31,220 nucleotides of DNA, taken from positions 1-31,220 of the forward strand of contig CADCIU010000033.1 of assembly GCA_902801585.1 (NCBI GenBank), written 5' to 3'. This stretch comes from an uncultured Lachnospiraceae bacterium. GTDB lineage: Bacteria; Bacillota_A; Clostridia; Lachnospirales; Lachnospiraceae. Within the stretch, counting starts at the first letter, position 1, and each line of letters begins with the position of its first letter. Of this stretch, positions 7,493-14,539 are shown piece by piece. Under the pieces are notes generated by a model. The model searched no databases. It saw nothing but the letters and a program-made list of their open reading frames with translations, and was not told where the DNA came from. The translations under genes were made by a program, and so were the position numbers.

Positions 7493-8788
7493 ATGGAACA
7501 TTATATTGTAAAGGGCGGAAACTCCCTGTCCGGAGAAGTGGAGATCGCCGGAGCCAAGAATGCGGCGCTCGCTATTTTGGCGGCATCGATCATGACGAAC
7601 GAGACCGTGACGGTGGAAAATGTGCCGGATGTCAGCGATATCCGTGCCATTTTGAAGACCATCGAGGTGATCGGCGGACACGTGGAGCGGGTGGACCGCC
7701 ATACATTCCGGATCAATGGTTCAGGCATCAACAAGGACACACCGGTAGACAATGTATATGTCAGAAAGATCAGGGGTTCCTATTATCTGATCGGTTCACT
7801 TCTCGGCAAGTACAAAAAGGCATCGGTGGCACTTCCCGGCGGCTGCAACATAGGACTTCGCCCCATTGACCAGCATATCAAAGGCTTTCGTGCTCTGGGC
7901 GCATCGGTGCGGCTCGCATCGGGCCGTGTGGATGCAAAAGCGGAGAGACTTAAGGGATCCCATATTTACATGGACGTCGTCTCGGTAGGCGCCACGATCA
8001 ACATTATCATGGCGGCCGTCATGGCGGAAGGCAATACGACCATCGAGAACGCGGCCAAGGAGCCGCACGTCGTCGACCTTGCCAACTTCCTCAACAGTAT
8101 GGGAGCCAGGATCAAGGGCGCGGGTACCGATGTGATCAGGATCAAGGGTGTGGATCACCTGCACGGATCCGTCTATTCCATCATTCCCGACCAGATCGAG
8201 GCGGGCACCTTTATGTTCGCGGCAGCGGCAACGAAAGGGGATGTCACGATCAAGAATGTCATTCCCAAGCATCTGGAGTCCATATCGGCCAAACTCATTG
8301 AGATCGGCTGCCAGATCGAGGAGTCCGATGACATGGTCCGCGTCGTGGCGACGAAACGGCTGGGACGCACAAATGTCAAGACGCTTCCGTATCCGGGATT
8401 CCCTACCGACATGCAGCCGCAGATCACGGTCATTCTGGGCCTGAGCAGAGGAATCAGTATTGTGACGGAAAGCATATTTGAGAACCGCTTCAAATATGTC
8501 GACGAGCTCACCAGAATGGGGGCCAGCATTACGGTGGAAGGAAACACTGCCATCATTGACGGTGTGGAGCAGTATACCGGTGCTACCCTCAGCTCACCGG
8601 ACCTGAGGGCCGGAGCAGCACTGGTCATCGCAGCCCTTGCAGCGGATGACTACAGCGAGATCTTCGATATCCAGTACATTGAGAGAGGATATGAGGACTT
8701 CCCTGAAAAGTTGCGGAAGATCGGCGCGCATATCGAGAAGATCGATACGGATGAAGACAAGAAGAGTTTTATGTTCCGTGTCAGTTGA
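7493..8788 (+). CDS. murA: UDP-N-acetylglucosamine 1-carboxyvinyltransferase
   Basis: This enzyme transfers enolpyruvate from PEP to UDP-GlcNAc, the first committed step of peptidoglycan synthesis, in the cytosol. The 431-residue length is normal. The substrate-binding Lys-Asn pair lies at 22-23 (GAKNAA). The catalytic cysteine that fosfomycin alkylates is in LPGGCNIGLRPIDQH (about Cys118), and the active-site aspartate is in YPGFPTDMQPQ. The RGSYYLIGSLLGKY region resembles the second MurA type common in Firmicutes, so a paralogue may exist elsewhere. The ATG has a GAGGG site 6 bp upstream and its own promoter. The following gene has a separate promoter and riboswitch, so murA may be transcribed alone. 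Confidence 0.95.
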   Translation: MEHYIVKGGNSLSGEVEIAGAKNAALAILAASIMTNETVTVENVPDVSDIRAILKTIEVIGGHVERVDRHTFRINGSGINKDTPVDNVYVRKIRGSYYLIGSLLGKYKKASVALPGGCNIGLRPIDQHIKGFRALGASVRLASGRVDAKAERLKGSHIYMDVVSVGATINIIMAAVMAEGNTTIENAAKEPHVVDLANFLNSMGARIKGAGTDVIRIKGVDHLHGSVYSIIPDQIEAGTFMFAAAATKGDVTIKNVIPKHLESISAKLIEIGCQIEESDDMVRVVATKRLGRTNVKTLPYPGFPTDMQPQITVILGLSRGISIVTESIFENRFKYVDELTRMGASITVEGNTAIIDGVEQYTGATLSSPDLRAGAALVIAALAADDYSEIFDIQYIERGYEDFPEKLRKIGAHIEKIDTDEDKKSFMFRVS

Positions 8789-8794
8789 TTTCCC

Positions 8795-8823
8795 TTTACA
8801 GTTTGGGGAGATAGAAATATAAT
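8795..8823 (+). promoter_or_regulatory. Promoter for the FMN riboswitch-ribU unit
   Basis: TTTACA (8795-8800), a 17-bp spacer and a perfect TATAAT (8818-8823) begin just after the murA stop. Transcription would start near 8830, some 18 nt before the riboswitch aptamer. Confidence 0.75.
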
Positions 8824-8847
8824 GTTTTTGAATTCAATAACCATGAT

Positions 8848-8957
8848 GTTTTTCGGGGCAGGGTGCAATTCCCTACTGGCGGTATAGTCCGCGACCCGCT
8901 TTATGCGGCTGACCCGGTGCAACTCCGGGACCAACAGTATAGTCTGGATGGAAGAAC
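8848..8957 (+). promoter_or_regulatory. FMN riboswitch (RFN element) aptamer
   Basis: The conserved RFN blocks are all visible in order: GGGGCAGGGTG (8855-8865), CCCTACTGGCGGTA, the ACCCGC...GCGGCTGACC hairpin, CCGGTGCAACTCCGGGACC, CAACAG and AGTCTGGATGGAAGAAC. The closing stem P1 can form between GTTTTTC (8848-8854) and GAAGAAC (8951-8957). Riboflavin mononucleotide binding is the known function of this class. With the downstream terminator it should switch off ribU when FMN is plentiful. Confidence 0.95.
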
Positions 8958-9020
8958 AAACTTCAGGTTTTGTGCAGAGATGTCGGATTATTGTCCGTAT
9001 CCTGTTCTGTGGTCAGTTTC

Positions 9021-9052
9021 GCCCCGTACGGTTTGCCGTGCGGGGCGTTTTT
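9021..9052 (+). terminator. Riboswitch-controlled intrinsic terminator
   Basis: GCCCCGTACGG (9021-9031) pairs with CCGTGCGGGGC (9036-9046) around a 4-nt loop, giving 11 bp with one T-G wobble, followed by GTTTTT. It lies between the FMN aptamer and ribU, as in transcription-attenuating riboswitches. Confidence 0.9.
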
Positions 9053-9166
9053 ATGATCGTAAAGCAGGGGGGACGGTCATTTCCTCCGTATGAGACCGAA
9101 GAACCGGAAACAGCGAAGGTCCGCCGCATCGGGCGTACAGTTCATAAAGGAGGTAAAGAGGTAAAA

Positions 9167-9922
9167 ATGAACGGTTTTTTTGATGCAGTAAGGGAAAATG
9201 CAGGTTTTGTTGGCGTGTGCCTGATCACAGTCGTGGTCATGGTGGCTGTTGCCTATGTGTTTGAGAAGATCGCCAAGAAGAGAAACGGTGACACGGACCG
9301 AGTGCTCGCGACGAGAAAGGTCGTCATGATCGGTATGTTCTCGGCTATTTCCGGAATCCTGTACTGTTTTGATTTCGCGCTTCCGATCGCGCCTGCATTT
9401 TATAAGCTGGATTTCAGTGAGCTCCCTGCCCTGATCGCCGGATTTGCATTCGGACCCGTCGCAGGTGTTCTGGTAGAGTTCATCAAGGAGATCGTCAAAC
9501 TGGTCCTCAAATCGACTTCCACCGCATTTGTGGGCGATCTGGCCAACTTCCTGATCGGCTGCATGCTGGTCCTTCCGGCTTCCGTGATCTATCAGTTCCA
9601 CAAGTCCAAGAAGAGCGCGCTGATCGGATGCATCGCCGGCACGATCATCATGACGGTCTTCGGGACCTGGTTCAATGCCGTTTATCTTCTTCCCACGTTT
9701 TCCAAACTCTTCGGTATGCCGCTTGACCAGATCCTCGGTATGGGCGCTGCGATCAACGCAGGTGTGAAAGATCTGACCAGCTTCGTGATCCTGATGGTGG
9801 CACCGATCAATATCATCAAGGGAGTGGGGATTTCTGCACTCACCATGCTGGTCTACAAGAAGCTCAGCCCCATTATCAAGTACGGCAATTCATCCCATCA
9901 GAGTGTGAGAGCTTCCGATTAA
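9167..9922 (+). CDS. ribU: Riboflavin ECF transporter S component
   Basis: This is the membrane substrate-binding subunit that takes up riboflavin with the shared ECF energy module (EcfA, EcfA', EcfT), which is not in this window. The ATG at 9167 follows the strong sites AAAGGAGG and AAGAGG; the frame stays open further upstream, but that stretch is the riboswitch leader. The protein has 251 residues. The RibU signature is clear: ALPIAPAFYKLDFSELPALI and GFAFGPVAGVLVEFIKEIVK (about 80-125), then several hydrophobic segments. An extra membrane helix (about 12-34) and a charged linker precede the usual core, so it is longer than typical RibU proteins of about 190-200 residues. The FMN riboswitch upstream strongly supports the call. 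Confidence 0.93.
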   Translation: MNGFFDAVRENAGFVGVCLITVVVMVAVAYVFEKIAKKRNGDTDRVLATRKVVMIGMFSAISGILYCFDFALPIAPAFYKLDFSELPALIAGFAFGPVAGVLVEFIKEIVKLVLKSTSTAFVGDLANFLIGCMLVLPASVIYQFHKSKKSALIGCIAGTIIMTVFGTWFNAVYLLPTFSKLFGMPLDQILGMGAAINAGVKDLTSFVILMVAPINIIKGVGISALTMLVYKKLSPIIKYGNSSHQSVRASD

Positions 9923-9976
9923 CGGCCATGAATCTTGCGGAAACACTATCCCAAATATATGGAATGTGGTAATATG

Positions 9977-10007
9977 AGAGCGCTGCGCATGCGGCGCTCT
10001 TTCTTTC
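9977..10007 (+). terminator. Intrinsic terminator after ribU
   Basis: AGAGCGCTGC (9977-9986) pairs with GCGGCGCTCT (9991-10000) across a GCAT loop with one wobble pair, followed by the T-rich TTCTTTC. It separates ribU from the tsaE operon. Confidence 0.8.
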
Positions 10008-10034
10008 AATCGATAATTGTGGAATAATTGGAAT

Positions 10035-10493
10035 ATGATCAAAATTAAAAGAGTATATGAGTCCTCCTCCATGGAGGACACAGCGGAATTTGCATATCAG
10101 ATGGCAGCGGACGCACAGCCCGGTCAGGTCTACGCGCTGATCGGGGATCTTGGCGTGGGAAAGACCGTCTTTACCAAGGGGTTTGCCAGAGGGCTCGGTA
10201 TCGACGAGCCGGTCAGCTCATCGACCTTTACGATCCTGCAGATCTATGAAGAGGGAAGACTTCCTCTGTATCATTTTGATGTGTACAGGATCGAGGAACC
10301 GGAGGAGATGGAAGAGGTCGGTTTTGACGACTATATTTACGGAGACGGGGTATGCCTGATCGAGTGGGCGAACAGGATCGAGGAGATCCTGCCCGAGAAC
10401 ACGATCTTTATCATCATTGAGAAGGACCTCGAAAAGGGACTGGATTACAGAAAGATTACTGAAGGCTATTTGACAGAAGGCTATTTGGCATGA
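10035..10493 (+). CDS. tsaE: tRNA threonylcarbamoyladenosine biosynthesis ATPase TsaE
   Basis: TsaE is the small ATPase that, with TsaB and TsaD, attaches the threonylcarbamoyl group to A37 of ANN-decoding tRNAs. The Walker A motif GDLGVGKT is at residues 37-44, and SSSTFTI and YHFDVYRI (about 80-86) are the family motifs. I start at ATG 10035, giving 152 residues; an in-frame TTG at 10017 would add six residues, and neither has a strong ribosome binding site. The C-terminus carries a 15-bp in-frame tandem duplication (10461-10475 and 10476-10490, one mismatch) giving EGYLT-EGYLA. tsaB follows after 10 bp, so the genes form an operon. Confidence 0.93.
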   Translation: MIKIKRVYESSSMEDTAEFAYQMAADAQPGQVYALIGDLGVGKTVFTKGFARGLGIDEPVSSSTFTILQIYEEGRLPLYHFDVYRIEEPEEMEEVGFDDYIYGDGVCLIEWANRIEEILPENTIFIIIEKDLEKGLDYRKITEGYLTEGYLA

Positions 10494-10503
10494 GGATATA
10501 TAC

Positions 10504-11256
10504 ATGAACACAATTGCAGAAGCACCTGCTCTAAAAATACTTGCTGTAGAAGCTTCCGGCCCTGTGGCAGGCTGCGCTCTCTTTGCAGACGGATGTCTCA
10601 CAGCGGAATACAGTGTACAGTACAAAAAGAAACACTCCCAGAGTCTTGTTCCCATGCTGGACGAGATGAGAAATATGCTGGACCTGGATCTGTCAACGAT
10701 CGATTTTATTGCCGTGACTTCGGGCCCCGGCTCTTTTACAGGACTCAGGATCGGCGCAGCTACGGTAAAGGGACTTGGGCTTGCACTGGATAAACCGGTG
10801 CTTCCGGTACCCACAGTGGACTCTCTGGCCTGCAATCTGTTCGGGACGGACCGCGTGATCTGTCCGCTCATGGACGCCAGAAGGCAGCAGGTCTATACGG
10901 GGATCTATGAAAACAGAGACGGTTTGGTGGTCCTGCGGCCGCAGTGCGTGATCGCGTTTGCACAGATCGCGGAGGAACTGAATCGGCTCGGCAGGGAAGT
11001 GATCTTCCTCGGGGACGGCATGCCTGTCAATGAAGGAGCCATGCGGGAGCTTATGCGCGTGCCGTATCTGCTTGCGCCGGCGCACTTAAACCGCCAGAGA
11101 GCGGCGTCAACGGCAGTCAGGGCCGCGCAGATCTACGCTGAAAAGGGAGCAGAGGCGCTCGTTTCGGCGGATGACTTCCGGCCCGAGTACCTCCGGATCC
11201 CGCAGGCGGAGAGAGAGCGCGGAGATAAGAGAAATTATAAGGTGTTCGTCGAATGA
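10504..11256 (+). CDS. tsaB: tRNA threonylcarbamoyladenosine biosynthesis protein TsaB
   Basis: TsaB is the non-catalytic ASKHA-fold partner that forms a heterodimer with TsaD in t6A synthesis. The 250-residue protein shows the family start KILAVEASG (about 10-18), and the hallmark VTSGPGSFTGLRIGAATVKG lies at about 71-90. DARRQQVYTGIYE follows at about 122-134. A GAGG site lies 7 bp before the ATG and overlaps the tsaE stop region. Its stop overlaps the rimI start by 4 bp (ATGA), indicating coupled translation. The position between tsaE and rimI is a common bacterial order. Confidence 0.93.
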   Translation: MNTIAEAPALKILAVEASGPVAGCALFADGCLTAEYSVQYKKKHSQSLVPMLDEMRNMLDLDLSTIDFIAVTSGPGSFTGLRIGAATVKGLGLALDKPVLPVPTVDSLACNLFGTDRVICPLMDARRQQVYTGIYENRDGLVVLRPQCVIAFAQIAEELNRLGREVIFLGDGMPVNEGAMRELMRVPYLLAPAHLNRQRAASTAVRAAQIYAEKGAEALVSADDFRPEYLRIPQAERERGDKRNYKVFVE

Positions 11257-11735
11257 GGGCGGGCTCTGAGATCACTGTCCGCAGAATGGAGTCCGGGGAC
11301 ATCGCCCAGGTGCTGGAAGTGGAGCGCGCGTGCTTTTCGGAGCCCTGGTCGGCAGAGGTGTTTTCAGCGACGCTTCTGCTGCCGTATGCATATTATTATG
11401 TGGCGGAGACCCGAGGCGAAGGCGGAGAGCGCCGTGTCATCGGCGAGTGCGGCGTGCGCGATATCATGGGCGAAGGAGAGATCACCAATGTGGCGGTCCT
11501 TCCCGATTATCGCGGACTGGGCATAGCCCGGATCATGTTCGGACATCTTATGAAAGAGTCGCTGCAAAGGGGTATGACGGCGTTCACACTGGAAGTCCGG
11601 GCAGGGAATGCACCTGCGATCGCCCTTTACAAGAGATACGGCTTTCACACGGAAGGCGTAAGGGAGAAGTTTTATGAGAAACCTGTGGAGGATGCGCTGA
11701 TCATGTGGCGCAGGGAAGAGCAGGCGGATCAATGA
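11253..11735 (+). CDS. rimI: Ribosomal protein bS18-alanine N-acetyltransferase (RimI family)
   Basis: A 160-residue GNAT acetyltransferase. By family it acetylates the N-terminus of ribosomal protein S18 using acetyl-CoA. It contains ITVRRMESGDIAQVLEVERA at the start and CFSEPWS, a RimI hallmark. The acetyl-CoA pyrophosphate loop is in VLPDYRGLGIARIM (about 84-97), and the C-terminal motif is NAPAIALYKRYGF. The ATG overlaps the tsaB stop. RimI is very often embedded among tsaB/tsaD genes, which supports the assignment, though some members have broader protein targets. Confidence 0.88.
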   Translation: MRAGSEITVRRMESGDIAQVLEVERACFSEPWSAEVFSATLLLPYAYYYVAETRGEGGERRVIGECGVRDIMGEGEITNVAVLPDYRGLGIARIMFGHLMKESLQRGMTAFTLEVRAGNAPAIALYKRYGFHTEGVREKFYEKPVEDALIMWRREEQADQ

Positions 11736-11763
11736 GGATATGACACTATAATACGAGGTAACT

Positions 11764-12681
11764 ATGATCGACATCTGTCTTTTGGGATCGGGCGGGATGA
11801 TGCCCCTTCCTTATCGCTATCTGACATCACTGATGGTCCGCTATAACGGGAGGAGTATTCTGATCGACTGCGGCGAAGGGACACAGATGGCGCTCAGGCG
11901 CAAGGGCTGGAGTCCCAAACCGATCGACCTGATTCTGCTGACGCATTACCATGCAGATCATATCAGCGGCCTTCCCGGCCTTTTGCTCACGATGGGAAAT
12001 GCGGAGAGAACGGAGCCGCTCCTCATCGCCGGTCCCAAGGGGGTGGAGAGGGTGGTCAATTCCCTTCGCGTGATCGCACCGGAGCTCCCCTTCGATATTC
12101 AGTTCAGGGAGATCCGGGAGCAGGAAGAGACATTTGAGCTCCCCGGAGAGAAGGATTTTCACATTCATGCCTACCGCGTCAGTCACAATGTGACATGCTA
12201 CTGCTATTCCCTCACACTCGACAGGGCAGGCAAATTCGACGTGGAGAGAGCAGTGGCTCTTGAGATCCCCAAGCCCTATTGGGGCAGGCTCCAGAGGGGA
12301 GAGATCATTGAGACGCCGGGCGGCGTCCTGACACCGGATATGGTGCTCGGACCCGCGCGGAAAGGCCTCAAAGTCGGTTACTGCACGGATACCCGCCCCT
12401 GTGAGGGAGCGGTGAAAGCAGCGGAAGGAGCCGACCTGTTCATCTGCGAGGGAATGTACGGAGAAGAGGACAAAAAGGCCAAAGCGAGAGAGCATAAGCA
12501 TATGATGTTCACGGAGGCGGCAGAGATCGCAAGGAAGGCGAAGCCGGCGAAGATGTGGCTGACGCACTACAGTCCGTCGCTGACGCATCCGGAAGAGTTC
12601 ATGCCCTCCGTATGGAAGATCTTCCCTGACGCAGCACCGGGAAAAGACGGAAAGAGTATGGAACTGAAATTTGAAGACTGA
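11764..12681 (+). CDS. rnz: Ribonuclease Z (tRNA 3' endonuclease)
   Basis: A metallo-beta-lactamase-fold nuclease of 305 residues, the usual length for bacterial RNase Z, which trims the 3' trailer of tRNA precursors. The zinc motif THYHADHISG covers 60-69 (His61, His63, Asp65, His66). Other predicted ligands are His141 (VSHNV), Asp209 (YCTDTRP) and His268 (LTHYSPS). The catalytic-region EHKHM is at 243-247. GEGTQMALRR at about 37-46 is typical of the family. A GAGG site lies 6 bp before the ATG. It sits between rimI and tsaD, grouping tRNA end-processing with t6A modification. Confidence 0.9.
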   Translation: MIDICLLGSGGMMPLPYRYLTSLMVRYNGRSILIDCGEGTQMALRRKGWSPKPIDLILLTHYHADHISGLPGLLLTMGNAERTEPLLIAGPKGVERVVNSLRVIAPELPFDIQFREIREQEETFELPGEKDFHIHAYRVSHNVTCYCYSLTLDRAGKFDVERAVALEIPKPYWGRLQRGEIIETPGGVLTPDMVLGPARKGLKVGYCTDTRPCEGAVKAAEGADLFICEGMYGEEDKKAKAREHKHMMFTEAAEIARKAKPAKMWLTHYSPSLTHPEEFMPSVWKIFPDAAPGKDGKSMELKFED

Positions 12682-12703
12682 AGGGATATAGTAAGCAGAG
12701 ATA

Positions 12704-13726
12704 ATGAACAGAGATATCACTATTTTGGCAATAGAATCCAGCTGTGATGAGACAGCCGCTTCCGTCGTCGTGAACGGCCGGGAGGTACTTTCCAACGTGA
12801 TCTCGTCGCAGATCGACATACACACGCTGTACGGGGGCGTTGTACCGGAGATCGCGTCCCGCAAACACACGGAGAGGATCAACCAGGTGGTCAGAAAAGG
12901 TCTGTCCGAGGCGGGAAAGTCGCTGCAGGAGATGGACTGCATTGCCGTGACTTACGGACCCGGGCTGGTGGGACCGCTCCTGATCGGTGTCTCCGAGGCC
13001 AAAGCGCTGAGCTTTGCGACCGGGATCCCGCTGATCGGCGTGCACCATATCGAGGGACATATCAGCGCCAATTATATTGCAGATAAGGAACTGGAACCGC
13101 CATTCGCGTGTCTGGTCGTATCCGGGGGGCATACGCACCTTGTACTGGTCAAGGACTACGGAGAGTATGAGATCCTCGGAAGAACGCAGGACGATGCGGC
13201 GGGAGAGGCTTTTGACAAAGTGGCCAGAGAGATCGGGCTCGGGTATCCGGGCGGCCCTAAGATCGACAAGGTATCCAGAGAGGGAAACCCCTGCGCGATC
13301 GATTTTCCCAGAGGAAAAGTCTCGGGATCGCGGTATGACTTCAGCTTCAGTGGCATGAAATCTTCCGTGCTCAATTACCTCAACACCTGCAAAATGAAGA
13401 ATATCGCAATTTCCGTGCCGGATGTGGCAGCTTCCTTCCAGCAGGCGGTCGTGGATGTTTTGGTGTCCCACGCTATGTGGGCGGTTGAGGAATTCGGCCT
13501 TACAAAATTTGCGCTGGCCGGCGGCGTTGCCTCCAATACGAAACTCAGGGAAGAGATGGAGAAAGCCTGTGCTCAGAGAAATGTCAGGTTTTACTGTCCG
13601 CCTCCGATTCTGTGTACGGACAATGCGGCCATGATCGGAAGCGCGGCGTACTACGAGTATATAAAAGGTGTGCGAAGCGGCCTGGATCTCAATGCGAAGC
13701 CCGGGCTGAGATTGGGGGAGAGATGA
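12704..13726 (+). CDS. tsaD: tRNA N6-adenosine threonylcarbamoyltransferase TsaD
   Basis: TsaD catalyses transfer of the threonylcarbamoyl group to tRNA A37. The 340-residue protein begins [16 protein letters not shown], the classic N-terminus. The metal-binding HHIEGH is at 114-119, followed by VSGGHTHLV (about 139-147), [20 protein letters not shown] and the C-terminal metal aspartate in TDNAAMIG. Together with tsaE and tsaB upstream, the dedicated t6A transfer genes are present; the TsaC/YwlC enzyme that makes threonylcarbamoyl-AMP is not in the window. The ribosome binding site is weak. The stop overlaps the ispD start by 4 bp. Confidence 0.95.
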   Translation: MNRDITILAIESSCDETAASVVVNGREVLSNVISSQIDIHTLYGGVVPEIASRKHTERINQVVRKGLSEAGKSLQEMDCIAVTYGPGLVGPLLIGVSEAKALSFATGIPLIGVHHIEGHISANYIADKELEPPFACLVVSGGHTHLVLVKDYGEYEILGRTQDDAAGEAFDKVAREIGLGYPGGPKIDKVSREGNPCAIDFPRGKVSGSRYDFSFSGMKSSVLNYLNTCKMKNIAISVPDVAASFQQAVVDVLVSHAMWAVEEFGLTKFALAGGVASNTKLREEMEKACAQRNVRFYCPPPILCTDNAAMIGSAAYYEYIKGVRSGLDLNAKPGLRLGER

Positions 13727-14484
13727 CAGATAAGTTCAGAAAAGATCAGGCAGCAGATCTGCGTGGGGACCGCTGCACGGCGATCCTTCTTGCGGCCGGA
13801 AAAGGACTGCGCATGGGCGGCGAGACCCGCAAACAGTACATGGAGGTCAGCGGAAGGCCTCTCTTTACGTATTCGCTGCAGACCATGGACAGCTGTGATC
13901 TCATCACGGATATCATGATCACAGTGCCTGACGGAGATCAGGAATACTGCAGAGAGACCATAGAGCGCTTCGGACTGGCGGGTAAGGTGCGGAAGATCAC
14001 GGCCGGCGGACGCGAGCGATGCTTTTCCGTGCACAACAGCCTGCAGGCGGTGGACTGGCCATGCGATTATGTTTTTATTCACGACTCGGCCCGTCCTTTC
14101 ATCGATGAACTGTCGCTGAAGAGACTCCACGAAGAAGTCCGCATTCACAAAGCCTGCGTGGCGGCGGTACCCTCCAAGGACACTGTCAAAATATCGGATT
14201 CCGAAGGCTTTGTTGTACAGACACCCAACAGGAAGAATGTATGGCTTGTGCAGACGCCTCAGGTCTTTGACTTCGAACTGATCAGGACGGCGCACGAGAA
14301 GATGGTGGAGCAGTACGATGAACTGCTGGAAAAGGGTGTTGTCATCACAGACGACGCTATGGTCGCGGAGCATTTCACTACTAACAGAGTCAAACTCGTG
14401 ATGGCGACATACCGCAATATCAAGGTGACATCACCGGATGACATGGCGACCGTGTTCTCTTATCTGAAAGATAAAGACAATTGA
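13723..14484 (+). CDS. ispD: 2-C-methyl-D-erythritol 4-phosphate cytidylyltransferase
   Basis: IspD makes CDP-ME from MEP and CTP, the third step of the non-mevalonate isoprenoid pathway. The start chosen is the ATG at 13723 overlapping the tsaD stop, with GGGGGAG upstream, giving 253 residues. The CTP-binding loop [13 protein letters not shown] (about 20-32) and KQYMEV follow, then [13 protein letters not shown] (about 91-103), HDSARPFI (about 114-121), a QTPQVFD motif, and TDDAM near the end. A short N-terminal extension of about 18 residues precedes the usual start. It ends the t6A operon; no other isoprenoid gene is in the window. Confidence 0.93.
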   Translation: MTDKFRKDQAADLRGDRCTAILLAAGKGLRMGGETRKQYMEVSGRPLFTYSLQTMDSCDLITDIMITVPDGDQEYCRETIERFGLAGKVRKITAGGRERCFSVHNSLQAVDWPCDYVFIHDSARPFIDELSLKRLHEEVRIHKACVAAVPSKDTVKISDSEGFVVQTPNRKNVWLVQTPQVFDFELIRTAHEKMVEQYDELLEKGVVITDDAMVAEHFTTNRVKLVMATYRNIKVTSPDDMATVFSYLKDKDN

Positions 14485-14539
14485 GCATTGCTGTCAAAAA
14501 ACAGCGGGTCATAAACGGATCGAATGAAAGCGAGGCAGT

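Noticed and set aside
8903..9166. Upstream extension of the ribU reading frame
   Set aside because: These codons lie inside the FMN aptamer and terminator; the strong AAAGGAGG and AAGAGG sites point to ATG 9167.
11827..12942. 371-residue antisense open frame across RNase Z and tsaD
   Set aside because: It overlaps two certain genes and the product looks like low-information, His/Arg/Leu-rich mirror coding.
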